Counted from the stretch's first letter, positions 46,646-56,118 are shown. The stretch: DNA of 64,000 nucleotides from Diphasiastrum complanatum (GCA_029204225.1 CM055111.1:10427000-10490999); one strand, 5' to 3'. The notes: generated by a model not told the origin, from the letters alone. Numbers and translations are program-made.

Positions 46646-47803
46646 CTTTCCTGAGCATCTCCATTGAGCAGATTTTTCTCTCACAGGAGGGCGCCCATCT
46701 TCAGCTTGGATCTTCACCATTTTTCAGCCGGATCTTCAGCATTTCTCCACACTTGTCTTGCAGATTTTCACGACGGATCGGTGGAGGATAGGCGCCCACT
46801 TGCTGCCCATTTCTAGCGCCCTCTTGCTGGCTGCCTACTGCTGCATTTTCAGCCTTTTTCCTCCCCTATTTTGGGCGCCCTACTGCCTCCTATTTGCTGC
46901 CCTATTGGGCGCCCTCATGCTTGCTGACCAGCGCCCTACTGCTCCTTCCTTTGCTGAAAATTTCCGCTTTTTGCTGCCCCTATTCGCCACCTTCCATCAG
47001 CCACTCCTAGCGCCCTACCAACCCATCTTTTTGATCCAATTTTTTTTTGCCGTTTACTACCTCTCTTGGACGCCCACACTCCACCATAGCTGGCGCCCTA
47101 CATCCGCCTCAATTTCAGCTCACCCTCCTACACTGCTGTGCCACCTTCCATCAGCCACTCCTAGCGCCCTACCAACCCATCTTTTTGATCCAATTTTTTT
47201 TTGCCGTTTACTACCTCTCTTGGACGCCCACACTCCACCATAGCTGGCGCCCTACATCCGCCTCAATTTCAGCTCACCCTCCTACACTGCTGTTTGTGTT
47301 CGCAACCCTACTCCGGACAATACAAACACGCCAGATGCTTAGAAAGCCACTCCCACCCAACTTCATCGCGCATCGGGATTGCTCCCCGTCTTTATCGCAA
47401 ACTTTTTTTTACCCTTGAAGGGCGATCTTTGATTTTTCAGCCTTGTTTCCTCGCTGCCCATACCTCCTTTTTGTTATCACTTCCTTTCCTTGGCTGCTCC
47501 CTTTCCAGCCCCATAGTCCATTATTGTTTCCCATACTTTTACCCACCGTTTACTCCACGTTGTCAGGCCCTTAGCATCTTTTTTGGAGGCTGCCCGGTAC
47601 CTCGACATATCGCCGCTATTTTTCAGCTCACTTCCGGTTGCGGTTACGAGGTATTTCTTACTTAGTTGTCCTTTCCGTTCATATTACATCGCGAGTTCTA
47701 TTGTGTCTTTTCATTGGCGTGCTTGTTGTGACGACTTATGTCCTCTCCTTCAGTTCGTCCAATTGTTTAGCACATTTCTTTTCTCGCTTACTTTTTCTTC
47801 CTC
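46646..47803 (+). other. chromovirus 5' leader with GGCGCC words and a 154-bp tandem duplication
   Basis: About ten GCGCC-containing words (for example 46689-46696, 46873-46880 and 46917-46924 as GGGCGCCC) are spread over 46680-47260. The segment starting CCACCTTCCATCAGCC is duplicated in tandem (46987-47140 and 47141-47293). Frames here (for example 46758-47243) are side effects of C-rich composition, with no gag features. Confidence 0.75.
46987..47293 (+). repeat. tandem duplication, 154-bp unit
   Basis: The two copies look identical, so the duplication is probably about as young as the element. Confidence 0.93.
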
Positions 47804-49030
47804 ATGGCTAGCTCACCCACTACACCTGCGAGTCATTCCGGACCTTTAGATGAACAGTTTGCTGATATGCGTGACTCTCTTACTCTCCTCAGTAGTCGTT
47901 TCGACCAAATGATGACCGGTTTTACCACTCTACAGACCGGCTTTGCCACTATGCAGTCACAGATTGATTCCTTACAGCCACATGGACCTGGCAAAGCCCC
48001 TGTTCATTGATCATTTGGGTCTCCATTTGGACTTCCATCCTCGTCTACTTCCTTTGGCGGTGGGCCTCATTTTCCACCTAACCCACCACCCGGTTTTCCA
48101 TGTCCTACAGCTCCTGAGTCACATTTTCCACGACATCTAGCTCCTGAGCCACATTTTGCTCGAGATTTTCGTGATCGGGTACAGCTTGCCACCTATTCTA
48201 GTTCCTCTGACGGGAACTTGTTAGAGAATTGGTTTGCAAAGCTTGATACTTATTTTCAGATTTACCCTAAGACTGATCCTCAGAAGATCCAGTTAGCTGC
48301 CTTACATTTAGATGGACGTGCTGCCACTTGGTGGCGGGTCTACCGACTTGACCCTGATCGGGACGGTCTCCAGTTATGGCCTACCTTTCGTCGTTATCTT
48401 CGTCGTGCTATGATTGACCCTCAGTGGCTGAGCTGCCAGCGTGATATATTCCGTAGTCTTACTCAGACTGGTGATCTTTCTTCCTATACAGATCAGTTTT
48501 TGGATCTTTCCTACCTCTTTACAGATCTTCAGCCCACCGAGCTTATTTCTCGCTACATTGCTGGACTTCGTGGTGCTCTACGATACGATGTCTCTTCTTT
48601 CCGTCCACCCACACTTGTTGAGACCATGTCCCTTGCTAGTACTTTACAGCATAAGTACCCTGATCCTGCTCCCTTTCGCTTTTCCCGACCCCGTCCATCT
48701 CTTTCACCTCTACCATCTCCGGCCCCATCTGCCCCATCCACTGTCGTCCCGACCTCTTCTCTTACTTCTCCCGCTCCTCGCCCCCCGCCTCCTCGTCCTG
48801 CTTTTGTCCGACGTTACACGTCTGCAGAGTTCGCTGACATTTAGCAGAAGCGTCTTTGCTTTCGTTGTAAGAGTCCTGACCACATTGCCCGTGATTGCCG
48901 CCAGCCCCTGCCTACTTCTACTGCTGTTTTCTACCATGAGGGCACTACCCCAGATGAGTCCGATATCTACATTCATATATCTGATGAGCCTGATCTATCT
49001 CCTGAGCCTTCTACTGATTTACTTCTGCTA
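47804..49030 (+). pseudogene. chromovirus gag
   Basis: The frame starts MASSPTTPASHSGPLDEQF with a short helical N-terminus (LLSSRFDQMMTGFTTLQTGF). After a TGA at 48008 it continues in the same frame: a Pro-rich stretch, then the capsid-like gag domain (ENWFAKLDTYFQIYP, HLDGRAATWWRVY, FRRYLRRAMIDPQW, ELISRYIAGLRGALR), another Ser/Pro-rich stretch, then after a TAG at 48842 the zinc knuckle CFRCKSPDHIARDC. Two single-codon stops in one otherwise continuous frame suggest recent inactivation. Gag would form the particle that packages element RNA. Confidence 0.88.
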
Positions 49031-49098
49031 CTTGCCATGCTCAGCTTGCTTATGCTACCTGGACAGGGTGCCCCGGTCCTCGCTCCATTCGGCTACGT

Positions 49099-52000
49099 GT
49101 GCGCATTACTAGTCGTGAGTATATTGCTTTAGTTGATACCGGCAGCACTCATTCCTTTATCAGCAGTTATGTTCTCAGCCGGATACGCGCTTCACCTATT
49201 CCTGCTCCACAGCCTCTCACAGTCGAGGTTGCCAGTTCTCACTCATTTCCTAGTTCTCAGATGTTTCAGGGATTATCCTACCGCATTGGTGATTTTTCTG
49301 GACAGGCAGATCTTTATATCATTCCTCTGGAGCGCTATGACCTTATCCTTGGTGCTGATTGGTTTGCTTCATTGGGAGCGGTTACTTTGGACTTGGCTCA
49401 GCAGACATTGACATTTGTTCATGATGCAGTGACCCACTCACTTGCTGGTATTGATTCTCAGGCAGATTTCCAGCTGATCAGCGGGAAGCAGTTTATCGGC
49501 AGCCTACCTAAGGCTCATTGTGCAGCTTTATTATGTGTTCAGCGTGCTGCAGCAGATTCTCCAGTGACTACCTCTCCTCCAGCAGCTGTTCCTCAGGTGA
49601 TCTCTGACTTATTACATCAGTATGCATTTGTCTTTTCAGAACCTACGACGCTACCACCATTACGTGATGTGAACCACCATATTGATTTGCGTCCTGGTTC
49701 TACTCCTCCCTCCCGGCCTCCTTACCGTATGTCTAAGTCTGAGCGTGATGAGGTTGAGCTTCAGATTACTGCTTTACTAGATCAGGGCCTTATTGTTCCT
49801 AGTCACAGTCCTTTTGGTGCCCCTGTTCTCCTTGTCAATAAGAAAGATGGTTCCAAACGCCTCTGCATTGATTATCGTGCCCTCAATAAGTTGACCATCC
49901 GTAACCAGTATCCTATTCCTCACATGGATGATCTCTTTGACCAGTTAGGCACCTCTCATCTTTTCTCTAAGATAGACTTACGTTCCGGCTATCACCAGAT
50001 TAGGATGCATCCTTCGGACGAACACAAGACTGCGTTTCGTACCCATCTTGGTTTGTATGAGTTTCGTGTTCTTCCTTTTGGTGTTACTAATGGTCCACCT
50101 ACGTTCCAGAATGTGATGAATAACATCATGCGTCCTCTCCTTGGTCATTGTGTTTTAGTTTATTTTGATGATATTCTTGTTTTTAGTAAGACTCTTGATG
50201 AGCATGTGTTACATCTTTCATCTGTTTTTCAATTGCTTGTTCATCACCAGTTGTTTGCTAAACTTTCTAAGTGTTCCTTTGCTGTTGTTGAGATTGAGTT
50301 TTTAGGATTTCTCATTTGTGATGGTCGTATTCGTTTGGACCCTCATAAGGTTCGGGCAATCGCTAATTGGCCTGTTCCCACAGATGTCCACCATGTTCGT
50401 ATGTTTCTTGGTCTCGCTACTCACCTTCGTCGTCCTGTTCCTCACTTTGCCACTGTGGCTGCCCCTCTTCATGCCCTTTTGAAGAAGTCTAGTGCTTTTG
50501 TTTGGACTTCTGATTGTCAATTCGCCTTTGACACTCTTCGTCGTGCTGTTCTGGAGGCCTCTGTCCTGTGTTTACCACAGTTTGATCAGAAATTTATTGT
50601 TGAGACCGATGCTAGTAATGTTGGTTTGGGTGCCTTGCTTCGTCAGTCTCAGTGTATTATTGCTTATGAGTCGCGTCGTTTACGCTCTTATGAGCAACGT
50701 TATTCTGTCCATGAGAAAGAGCTTCTTGCCATTATCTATGATCTTAAGAAGTGGCGCCATTACCTGTACCGTGTTCCTTTTGATATCGTTACCGATCATC
50801 AGTCCTTACGTTATCTCTTCTCCCAGCGTGATCTTAGTGATCGTCAGTTTCGTTGGTTGCAGTTTTTACAATCTTTTGATTTTTCTATTTTGTATCGTCC
50901 TGGTCGTGCTAACACTGCTGCTGACGCATTGTCTAGACTTCCTGCTTTATTGAATACCCTTGTTGCCACGATCCCTTCCTGGTTTGATGATCTTCCATCG
51001 GCTTATCTTACATGTTCTGATTTTCGTGATGTTTATAGTTCTGCTTCACCTATGTCATCTTCACCTCATCAGGCTTATTCCATTGTTGACCACCGTCTTT
51101 ATCATTATGGTTCTCTTTGTATTCCTAGTTCTTTGGGTATTCGTTCTCAGTTGTTGTCGGATGCTCATTCGTCCCCAGTTGGGGGTCATTTTGGTTTTCA
51201 GAAGTCTTATGCTCGTCTTAAGGATCATTTCTATTGGCCATCCCTTAGGAAAGAGCTTGTTGTACTTATTCGTACCTGTCCTTTTTGCTTACGTAATAAG
51301 TACTCCCGTGCTAATTCCTCTGGTTTGCTTCTGAGTTGGCCTATTCCTCACCGCCAGTGGACTGATATTTCTATGGACTTCATCATTGGCCTTCCCCGCA
51401 CCCGTCGTGGTCACGATTCATGTATGGTGGTAGTTGACAGGTTCTCGAAACAGGCACATTTCATACCCGTCCGCAGTACTATCACAGCAGAGCAGTGTGC
51501 ACGCTTGTTCCTTTCAGAGATATTTCGCCTACATGGGTTTCCTCGTACTATCCTTTCTGATCGGGATAGTAAGTTTACATCATTGTTCTGGACAGAGCTT
51601 ATGCGTATATTGGATGTACAGCTTTTTATGGGGTCTGCTTATCATTCTACTTCTGATGGGCAGTCTGAGGTCCTTAACAGGATCCTTGAGGATTATTTGC
51701 GCCATTTTGTTACTCCTTCAGGGAAGGATTGGGATCAGCACTTATGTTTGGCAGAGTATAGCTATAACAGCTCTGTTAGTACCAGCACCGGCATTGCACC
51801 ATTTTTATTATCTCATGGTTATGCACCTCGTTTACCTGGTATTCCTCTTCCTCCCGAGGATACACCTGTGACACTGTCTTCATTTCTATCAGGTGCTCGC
51901 GAGCTTATTCTCCAGGCCAGTTCCCATTTGCAGCAGGTCCAGCAGCGTTATCAGGCTTCAGTTGATCGTCATCGACGTCATGTTGAGTTTCATGTTGGTG

Positions 52001-52308
52001 ATATGGTATATCTACGCCTACGGTTTGCACGTCATCATTTTATTCAGGGCCATGCTTCTACTGAGAAGCTTGCACCACGTTATTATGGGCCTTATTGTAT
52101 ATTGGAGGTTCTTAGTCCAGTTACATATCGTCTTCAACTTCCTGCTTCCACACGTGCCTGTGATATATTCCATGTCAGTTTATCACGTGCTGCTATTGAG
52201 GATGATGCTCCTCGTGATGCTAAGTTTCCTACTGCACCGGATCTCTTTCCTTTATTACCTGCTGCTATCCTGCAGGTGCGTTTGCATCATAGTCGACGCC
52301 GCCGGTAG
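49099..52308 (+). CDS. chromovirus pol polyprotein (protease, RT, RNase H, integrase)
   Basis: An uninterrupted frame of 1,069 codons. Residue positions: protease ALVDTGSTHSFIS at about 9-21; RT with PFGAPVLLVNKKDGS, RLCIDYRALNK, FSKIDLRSGYHQI, LPFGVTNGPPTFQ and catalytic VYFDDILVFSK at about 230-365; RNase H ETDASNVGLGALL near 505 and TDHQSLRYL; integrase zinc finger H..H..CPFCLRNK (about 695-735), catalytic Asp in WTDISMDF, Asp in LSDRDSKF and Glu in STSDGQSEVLNR. Then the GPY/F region (APRYYGPYCILEVLSPVTYRLQLP). It is one frame off gag, and the true start lies upstream near 49030. All catalytic residues appear present. Confidence 0.95.
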   Translation: MRITSREYIALVDTGSTHSFISSYVLSRIRASPIPAPQPLTVEVASSHSFPSSQMFQGLSYRIGDFSGQADLYIIPLERYDLILGADWFASLGAVTLDLAQQTLTFVHDAVTHSLAGIDSQADFQLISGKQFIGSLPKAHCAALLCVQRAAADSPVTTSPPAAVPQVISDLLHQYAFVFSEPTTLPPLRDVNHHIDLRPGSTPPSRPPYRMSKSERDEVELQITALLDQGLIVPSHSPFGAPVLLVNKKDGSKRLCIDYRALNKLTIRNQYPIPHMDDLFDQLGTSHLFSKIDLRSGYHQIRMHPSDEHKTAFRTHLGLYEFRVLPFGVTNGPPTFQNVMNNIMRPLLGHCVLVYFDDILVFSKTLDEHVLHLSSVFQLLVHHQLFAKLSKCSFAVVEIEFLGFLICDGRIRLDPHKVRAIANWPVPTDVHHVRMFLGLATHLRRPVPHFATVAAPLHALLKKSSAFVWTSDCQFAFDTLRRAVLEASVLCLPQFDQKFIVETDASNVGLGALLRQSQCIIAYESRRLRSYEQRYSVHEKELLAIIYDLKKWRHYLYRVPFDIVTDHQSLRYLFSQRDLSDRQFRWLQFLQSFDFSILYRPGRANTAADALSRLPALLNTLVATIPSWFDDLPSAYLTCSDFRDVYSSASPMSSSPHQAYSIVDHRLYHYGSLCIPSSLGIRSQLLSDAHSSPVGGHFGFQKSYARLKDHFYWPSLRKELVVLIRTCPFCLRNKYSRANSSGLLLSWPIPHRQWTDISMDFIIGLPRTRRGHDSCMVVVDRFSKQAHFIPVRSTITAEQCARLFLSEIFRLHGFPRTILSDRDSKFTSLFWTELMRILDVQLFMGSAYHSTSDGQSEVLNRILEDYLRHFVTPSGKDWDQHLCLAEYSYNSSVSTSTGIAPFLLSHGYAPRLPGIPLPPEDTPVTLSSFLSGARELILQASSHLQQVQQRYQASVDRHRRHVEFHVGDMVYLRLRFARHHFIQGHASTEKLAPRYYGPYCILEVLSPVTYRLQLPASTRACDIFHVSLSRAAIEDDAPRDAKFPTAPDLFPLLPAAILQVRLHHSRRRR

Positions 52309-52512
52309 ATTCAGTTCCTAGTCCAGTGGGATGGTCGTCCTGTTGAGGAGGCCACATGGGAGCCTATTGATGTCTTTTATCATACACCGTCACTTGCGGA
52401 TCAGGCTCGTGCTCTTGCCGCACTTGTTGATTCCTCTACATCAGCTGTTGCTCCAGTTGTTACTACACCAGATGCTGTTCCAGTTGATCCTCCAGGGCTT
52501 GCTGTTACTTGA
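52309..52512 (+). pseudogene. chromovirus integrase tail (chromodomain-like), after a stop
   Basis: In the same frame as pol but after TAG at 52306-52308: IQFLVQWDGRPVEEATWEPID, the chromodomain-type end that classifies chromoviruses, followed by a Val/Pro/Thr-rich tail to TGA at 52510-52512. The chromodomain steers integration to marked chromatin, so the TAG would give an integrase without its targeting tail unless read through. Confidence 0.8.
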
Positions 52513-52556
52513 TCCAGTCCTTTATGGCAGTTGGGTCTTATTTTTGTGTCGGGGAG

Positions 52557-52970
52557 AGTTATGGACTCGGCTCATTACATTCGCCATGTCCATTTACATT
52601 TACTTTACTTTATGCATAGGCAGGCTTTGGGCCCTTTTTTATTCATTATTATTGACATTTAGACCATATTATTGGCCTTGGGCCCTATGATTCACTATAT
52701 TGGTTATTTGGTCATATTACTGAGAGTGGGGGCCTTCTTGGAGGGCGCACTATTTTCCCTCTCAGTTTGGCCCTAGCCACTGGAGGCTTCCTTTTAGGGC
52801 TTCCTCTTGGCTATAAGTAGGGATTCTGTGTCGTTTGTTACTTGGCTTATGATATGATCTCCTTCTTTAGTCTCTTTAAGCTTTCTCTCTCCTGCTTTCT
52901 AGGGTTAAGTCTTGCTTATGTGATGCTTTCATAGACTAAATCTAGATCAGCCATGGCTACGTTCATAACT
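52557..52970 (+). repeat. chromovirus 3' LTR
   Basis: Same length as the 5' LTR, preceded by GTGTCGGGGAG as polypurine tract. Confidence 0.92.
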
Positions 52971-53110
52971 TGTTGGACATGATTGGGGATGAGATTTCGA
53001 CTACTTCGGTGCAAAGTTTATTTGGCGACATGAAGTTCGGACAACAAGTTGCATTTTTCTCTTTCGAGAAGTTACTTCATGCTATGTTATGCATTTCCAT
53101 TTAAGGAGGG

Positions 53111-53619
53111 TGTTGAAATATAAATGGAAATGATATTTTACCATAGGTTACTTTGACCCAAAAGGTCGAGAGTTGTGTAACCATGGTCATTTATTATATT
53201 AGGGCTACTAAACTTAGAGTTAGCTAAGTTAGTATGAAATTAACTTGGTAGGGACTCATGGGTCCACTAGGCCTAATTGTGACATTAAGTACCCCAACTT
53301 GACATATTGGAGGTACCTTATTCTTTCTATGTAACTTATAGAAAGTTGGATAGTCAATAGTCAAGTAGTTGGACATAGTTGGAAAGCCAATAGTCAAGTA
53401 GTTGGATAGCCAATAGTCATGAAGTCAGATAGTCATCTTGGACTATATATATGTGTGCATCTCATTTGTATATGACACTTTTGTAAGCAATACTGACTAT
53501 TCTCCTTGGCTTTCCACGAGTTTCTACAAGAGGGTTTCTAGCCATCTCTTTTTTTTTTTGAGAATGCTTTGTGTGATTGAATAGTTAAGATCCTGGATCC
53601 TTAGGCTTCTATTTCCTAC

Positions 53620-53620
<1 letters not shown>
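53111..53620 (+). repeat. outer element 3' LTR
   Basis: Preceded by the purine tract ending at 53110 and followed by TTTCT and (CT)n. It has insertions of about 20 and 12 bp relative to the 5' LTR. Confidence 0.9.

Positions 53621-53662
<42 letters not shown>
53621..53662. repeat. (CT)n, remainder of LINE copy 1 tail and 5' edge of LINE copy 2
   Basis: TTTCT then an unbroken CT run. It is continuous in type with the tail interrupted at 44292. Confidence 0.9.
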
Positions 53663-53665
<3 letters not shown>

Positions 53666-53681
53666 TATTCCCCGTCATCTT

Positions 53682-55338
53682 TTGATCAGCAGACTACGTC
53701 AGCTTGGCTTTTCCGACTCTATTCTCGCGGCAGTGGTTGCTCTGTATGAGAGAGTTCTAGCACGTATTCGGCTGGGTACTGATTTGTCTTCTCCCATCCG
53801 TAGCACTGTTGGTGTCAAGCAAGGCTGTCCACTATCCCCTCCGCTCTTTGCACTTTATATTGATGATCTTGAGCGCCTCATTTGTGAAGGTGGAGATGGT
53901 TGCCCGCTGGCTCATTTGCTCATCCCCATTCTGCTTTATGCTGATGACATTGTCCTGCTTTCTTCCTCACTAGAAGGGTTGCAGTGTCACTTACAGGTCT
54001 TACATCGGTTTTGTGTTGCTTGGGGTCTCTCTGTTAACTTAAAAAAGACGAAGATCATGATTTTCAACACCAATCGACAAAGCGTTGACAATTATCAATT
54101 CTTCTATGACGGCTAGGAAGTTGACATTGTTGCCTCTTATACTTACTTGGGAGTCCTGTTTACTGCGCCCCTTCTTGGTTTCCGCCAGGCTGCATTTGCG
54201 CACATTTCCTCCGGTCTTTCAACATTGGTCCAGTTCGAGCGTGGTTGTACAATGAATCAAATTTTTGATCCCGCTACTAGATGCCAGTTGTTTCACACAC
54301 GGGTGGTTCCAGCAGTGATGTATGCCTCCGAGATTTGGTTGCCAGGACTTTCTCTCCGGGACTGGGCAGGCATTTCCTGCATTCAGGCCACTATGTTGGG
54401 TCGCATGTTACGTGCCAAGACTACCACCCCTCATGATATCCTATGTGCTGAGTTTGCTACTCCTCCGATCATCCTTGAGGGCTTTTTCTGCCTTATTCTT
54501 TTTCTTCAGCGGATTCAAGAGATTCGTGCATCTCACTCGGATAGATACATAGTTGCTGCGGTTACTTCTTCATGTGTCCTAGCTGATTCCCATGCCAAGC
54601 TATCCTGGTACCAGCAGGCGTCTGATCTCTTACGACATCTGGGCATCTCTATCATGGATCTTCCTCGTGGTACGCATTCATATATCCGAGGCTATTTATT
54701 CCGTCGATATATGCAGCAGACTTGGAGCTCCCTCCCACCTTCCCGTATTCGACTGAGCTATTACCAGACACTTCCTCTCTCTGGATCCTTCTGGTTTGCC
54801 ATTGTTGCCGCTTTATCTCTCACAGCCCCTATCACACGGCCTGTGCTATCGTCTTGGGCAGTTGCGCATTTCCTCTCATCAACTTGCTATTGAGGCCGGT
54901 CGTGCATGGGATATCCCCCAGGAGCGTCGTCTATGTCGCTTGTGCTCGTTACAGGAGGTGGAAGATGAAGCCCATTTCCTCCTCAGATGTCCGTTGTATT
55001 ATGAGATACGGGGGAGGTATTATTGTCTCTTTCGCGATGGCCCGCATACACTTTGCAGTTTTGTCTCCTATCCGAATGCTCGTTGCTTGGGACTTCTTGT
55101 TCGTGAGATGCTTACTCTCCATCAGTCTCATCTGCCTGTACCAGATCTCCTGGGGTTAGACTCCCGGCAGCTGCTTCTCACTGGCTTCTTTCGAACTCGA
55201 GCACATGCTAATGACTCCAATGATGAGATTCCTATCGCTGTGCCACCGCGGAAAAAACCCAGATGTAGTCGGCACTCGCCTCCATCGAGGCCCACTGTAC
55301 GGTCCACTCAGCGAACACTTCACACTTACTTTCGCTGA
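53682..55338 (+). pseudogene. LINE RT C-terminal half and Cys block (copy 2)
   Basis: STVGVKQGCPLSPPLFALYIDDLERL then ILLYADDIVLLSSS (YADD, about 53935-53975), then GLSVNLKKTKIMIFN. A TAG at 54114 is the first break; the frame resumes as SYTYLGVLFTAPLLGF through a long helical region to about 54800. It shifts to frames covering CRLCSLQEVEDEAHFLLRCPLYYEIRGRYYC, a C-x2-C...H...C finger, and the basic tail HTYFR ending at 55338. Two or three lesions only, so it is younger than copy 1. Confidence 0.88.
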
Positions 55339-55545
55339 TATGTACTTATTCTCCACCTGGCCCGGGTTGTGGGCATTGGTACTTTTTCTGTAGTTCTTCT
55401 GTTATACCTGGCCCGGGTTGTGGGCTTATTTCACTTATGCTTTGTTCTACTTTCATTCGTAGCTAGTGTATAGCATTTTACGGCCGCGTCCTCCTATGGA
55501 TGATGCTCCCACTGTTGCTTGTACATATTTTCTTTTTGGTCTTAT

Positions 55546-55559
55546 GCACCCACGTGTGC
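55546..55559 (+). repeat. LINE 3'-end hairpin, copy 2
   Basis: GCAC/GTGC arms with a 6-base loop, 11 bases before GTTAATAAAG. Arm sequence differs from copies 1 and 3 but pairing is kept. Confidence 0.65.
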
Positions 55560-55589
55560 CCAAAAGACGTTAATAAAGCTTTCTTTCTT

Positions 55590-55648
<59 letters not shown>

Positions 55649-55659
55649 GGGGCGCCTGT

Positions 55660-55858
55660 TTTATGTTTTTTTTTTTAAATGTATCTGGGCCCCGGACGCT
55701 GGACACGTCTAGCCCAAAAAAAAAAAAAATTAAAAAAAAAAATGGGCATGCCAGACCTCGCGCCCGGGGGTCGGATGCGGACGCGTCGGGGGCCGGGCGC
55801 GGATGAGAAAAGGCCGCGCCCAGCCCGGACCCTCATGTTTGATATATATGTCTCTCTG

Positions 55859-55921
<63 letters not shown>

Positions 55922-56110
55922 AAGAAGTGGATGAGGAAGCGGACTTCGAGCGTGAATGCGCGCCCGGACGCACCCGGGGCGCATCCGGGGTGGGCGCACT
56001 TTTTTTTTTTTTGATTTTTCCCTTGTATTTTAGCTCTATAAAAAAACAAATGGACGCGTCCGGCCCCGCGCCAGGGCGCCGGACGCGGACGCGGACGCGA
56101 AATGGCCAAA
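55660..56110. repeat. GC-rich repeat patch around (TA)n
   Basis: Two GC-rich arms (55740-55835 and 55940-56100), with recurring GACGCG, GGACGCG and GCGCCCGG words, flank a TC run and (TA)n at about 55873-55919. Runs of A (55716-55741) and T (56001-56012) occur. The arrangement resembles a non-coding transposon with palindromic ends, but no clear terminal inverted repeat or duplication could be defined. Confidence 0.45.
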
Positions 56111-56118
56111 GTTACACA

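Larger units (their letters stand above)
46219..52970 (+). mobile_element. nearly complete chromovirus (Ty3/gypsy) with AG...CT LTR ends
   Basis: Both LTRs are 414 bp (46219-46632 and 52557-52970), begin AGTTATG and end CATAACT, and differ at about six positions by eye (1.5 percent), so the insertion is fairly young. The 5-bp duplication TGTTG flanks it exactly (46214-46218 and 52971-52975). Primer site at 46633, gag from 47804, pol from about 49030, purine tract GGGGAG just before 52557. A few stops and one gag-pol frame change are the only damage seen. Confidence 0.93.
44293..53620 (+). mobile_element. outer LTR retrotransposon, short non-coding interior
   Basis: LTRs 44293-44796 and 53111-53620 both start TGTTG and end CTTACA or CCTACA. 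The 5-bp direct duplication TTTCT flanks the element (44288-44292 and 53621-53625). A perfect 13-base primer site lies at 44797-44809, and a purine tract AAGGAGGG ends at 53110. Removing the nested chromovirus leaves only about 1.5 kb of interior without gag or pol, so this is a non-autonomous element. The 3' LTR has two small insertions relative to the 5' LTR. It is inserted in the TC tail of LINE copy 1. Confidence 0.85.
53663..55645 (+). mobile_element. LINE copy 2, 5'-truncated, ending in (CT)n
   Basis: Begins within RT, at the residues equivalent to DSVPWHLL of copy 1, directly after (CT)n. The 3' UTR contains CCTGGCCCGGGTTGTGGGC twice (about 55358 and 55408), then GCAC-CCACGT-GTGC (55546-55559), GACGTTAATAAAGC, TTTC repeats and (CT)n (about 55595-55645). 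The protein is only moderately similar to copy 1, so these are two subfamilies of one lineage. Confidence 0.85.

Noticed and set aside
46758-47418. Overlapping frames in the chromovirus leader
   Set aside because: They contain no gag feature and mirror the 154-bp duplication; C-rich DNA simply lacks stops.
50302-52690. Leu/Val/Phe-rich frames overlapping chromovirus pol
   Set aside because: They are other-frame readings of the 1,069-codon pol frame.
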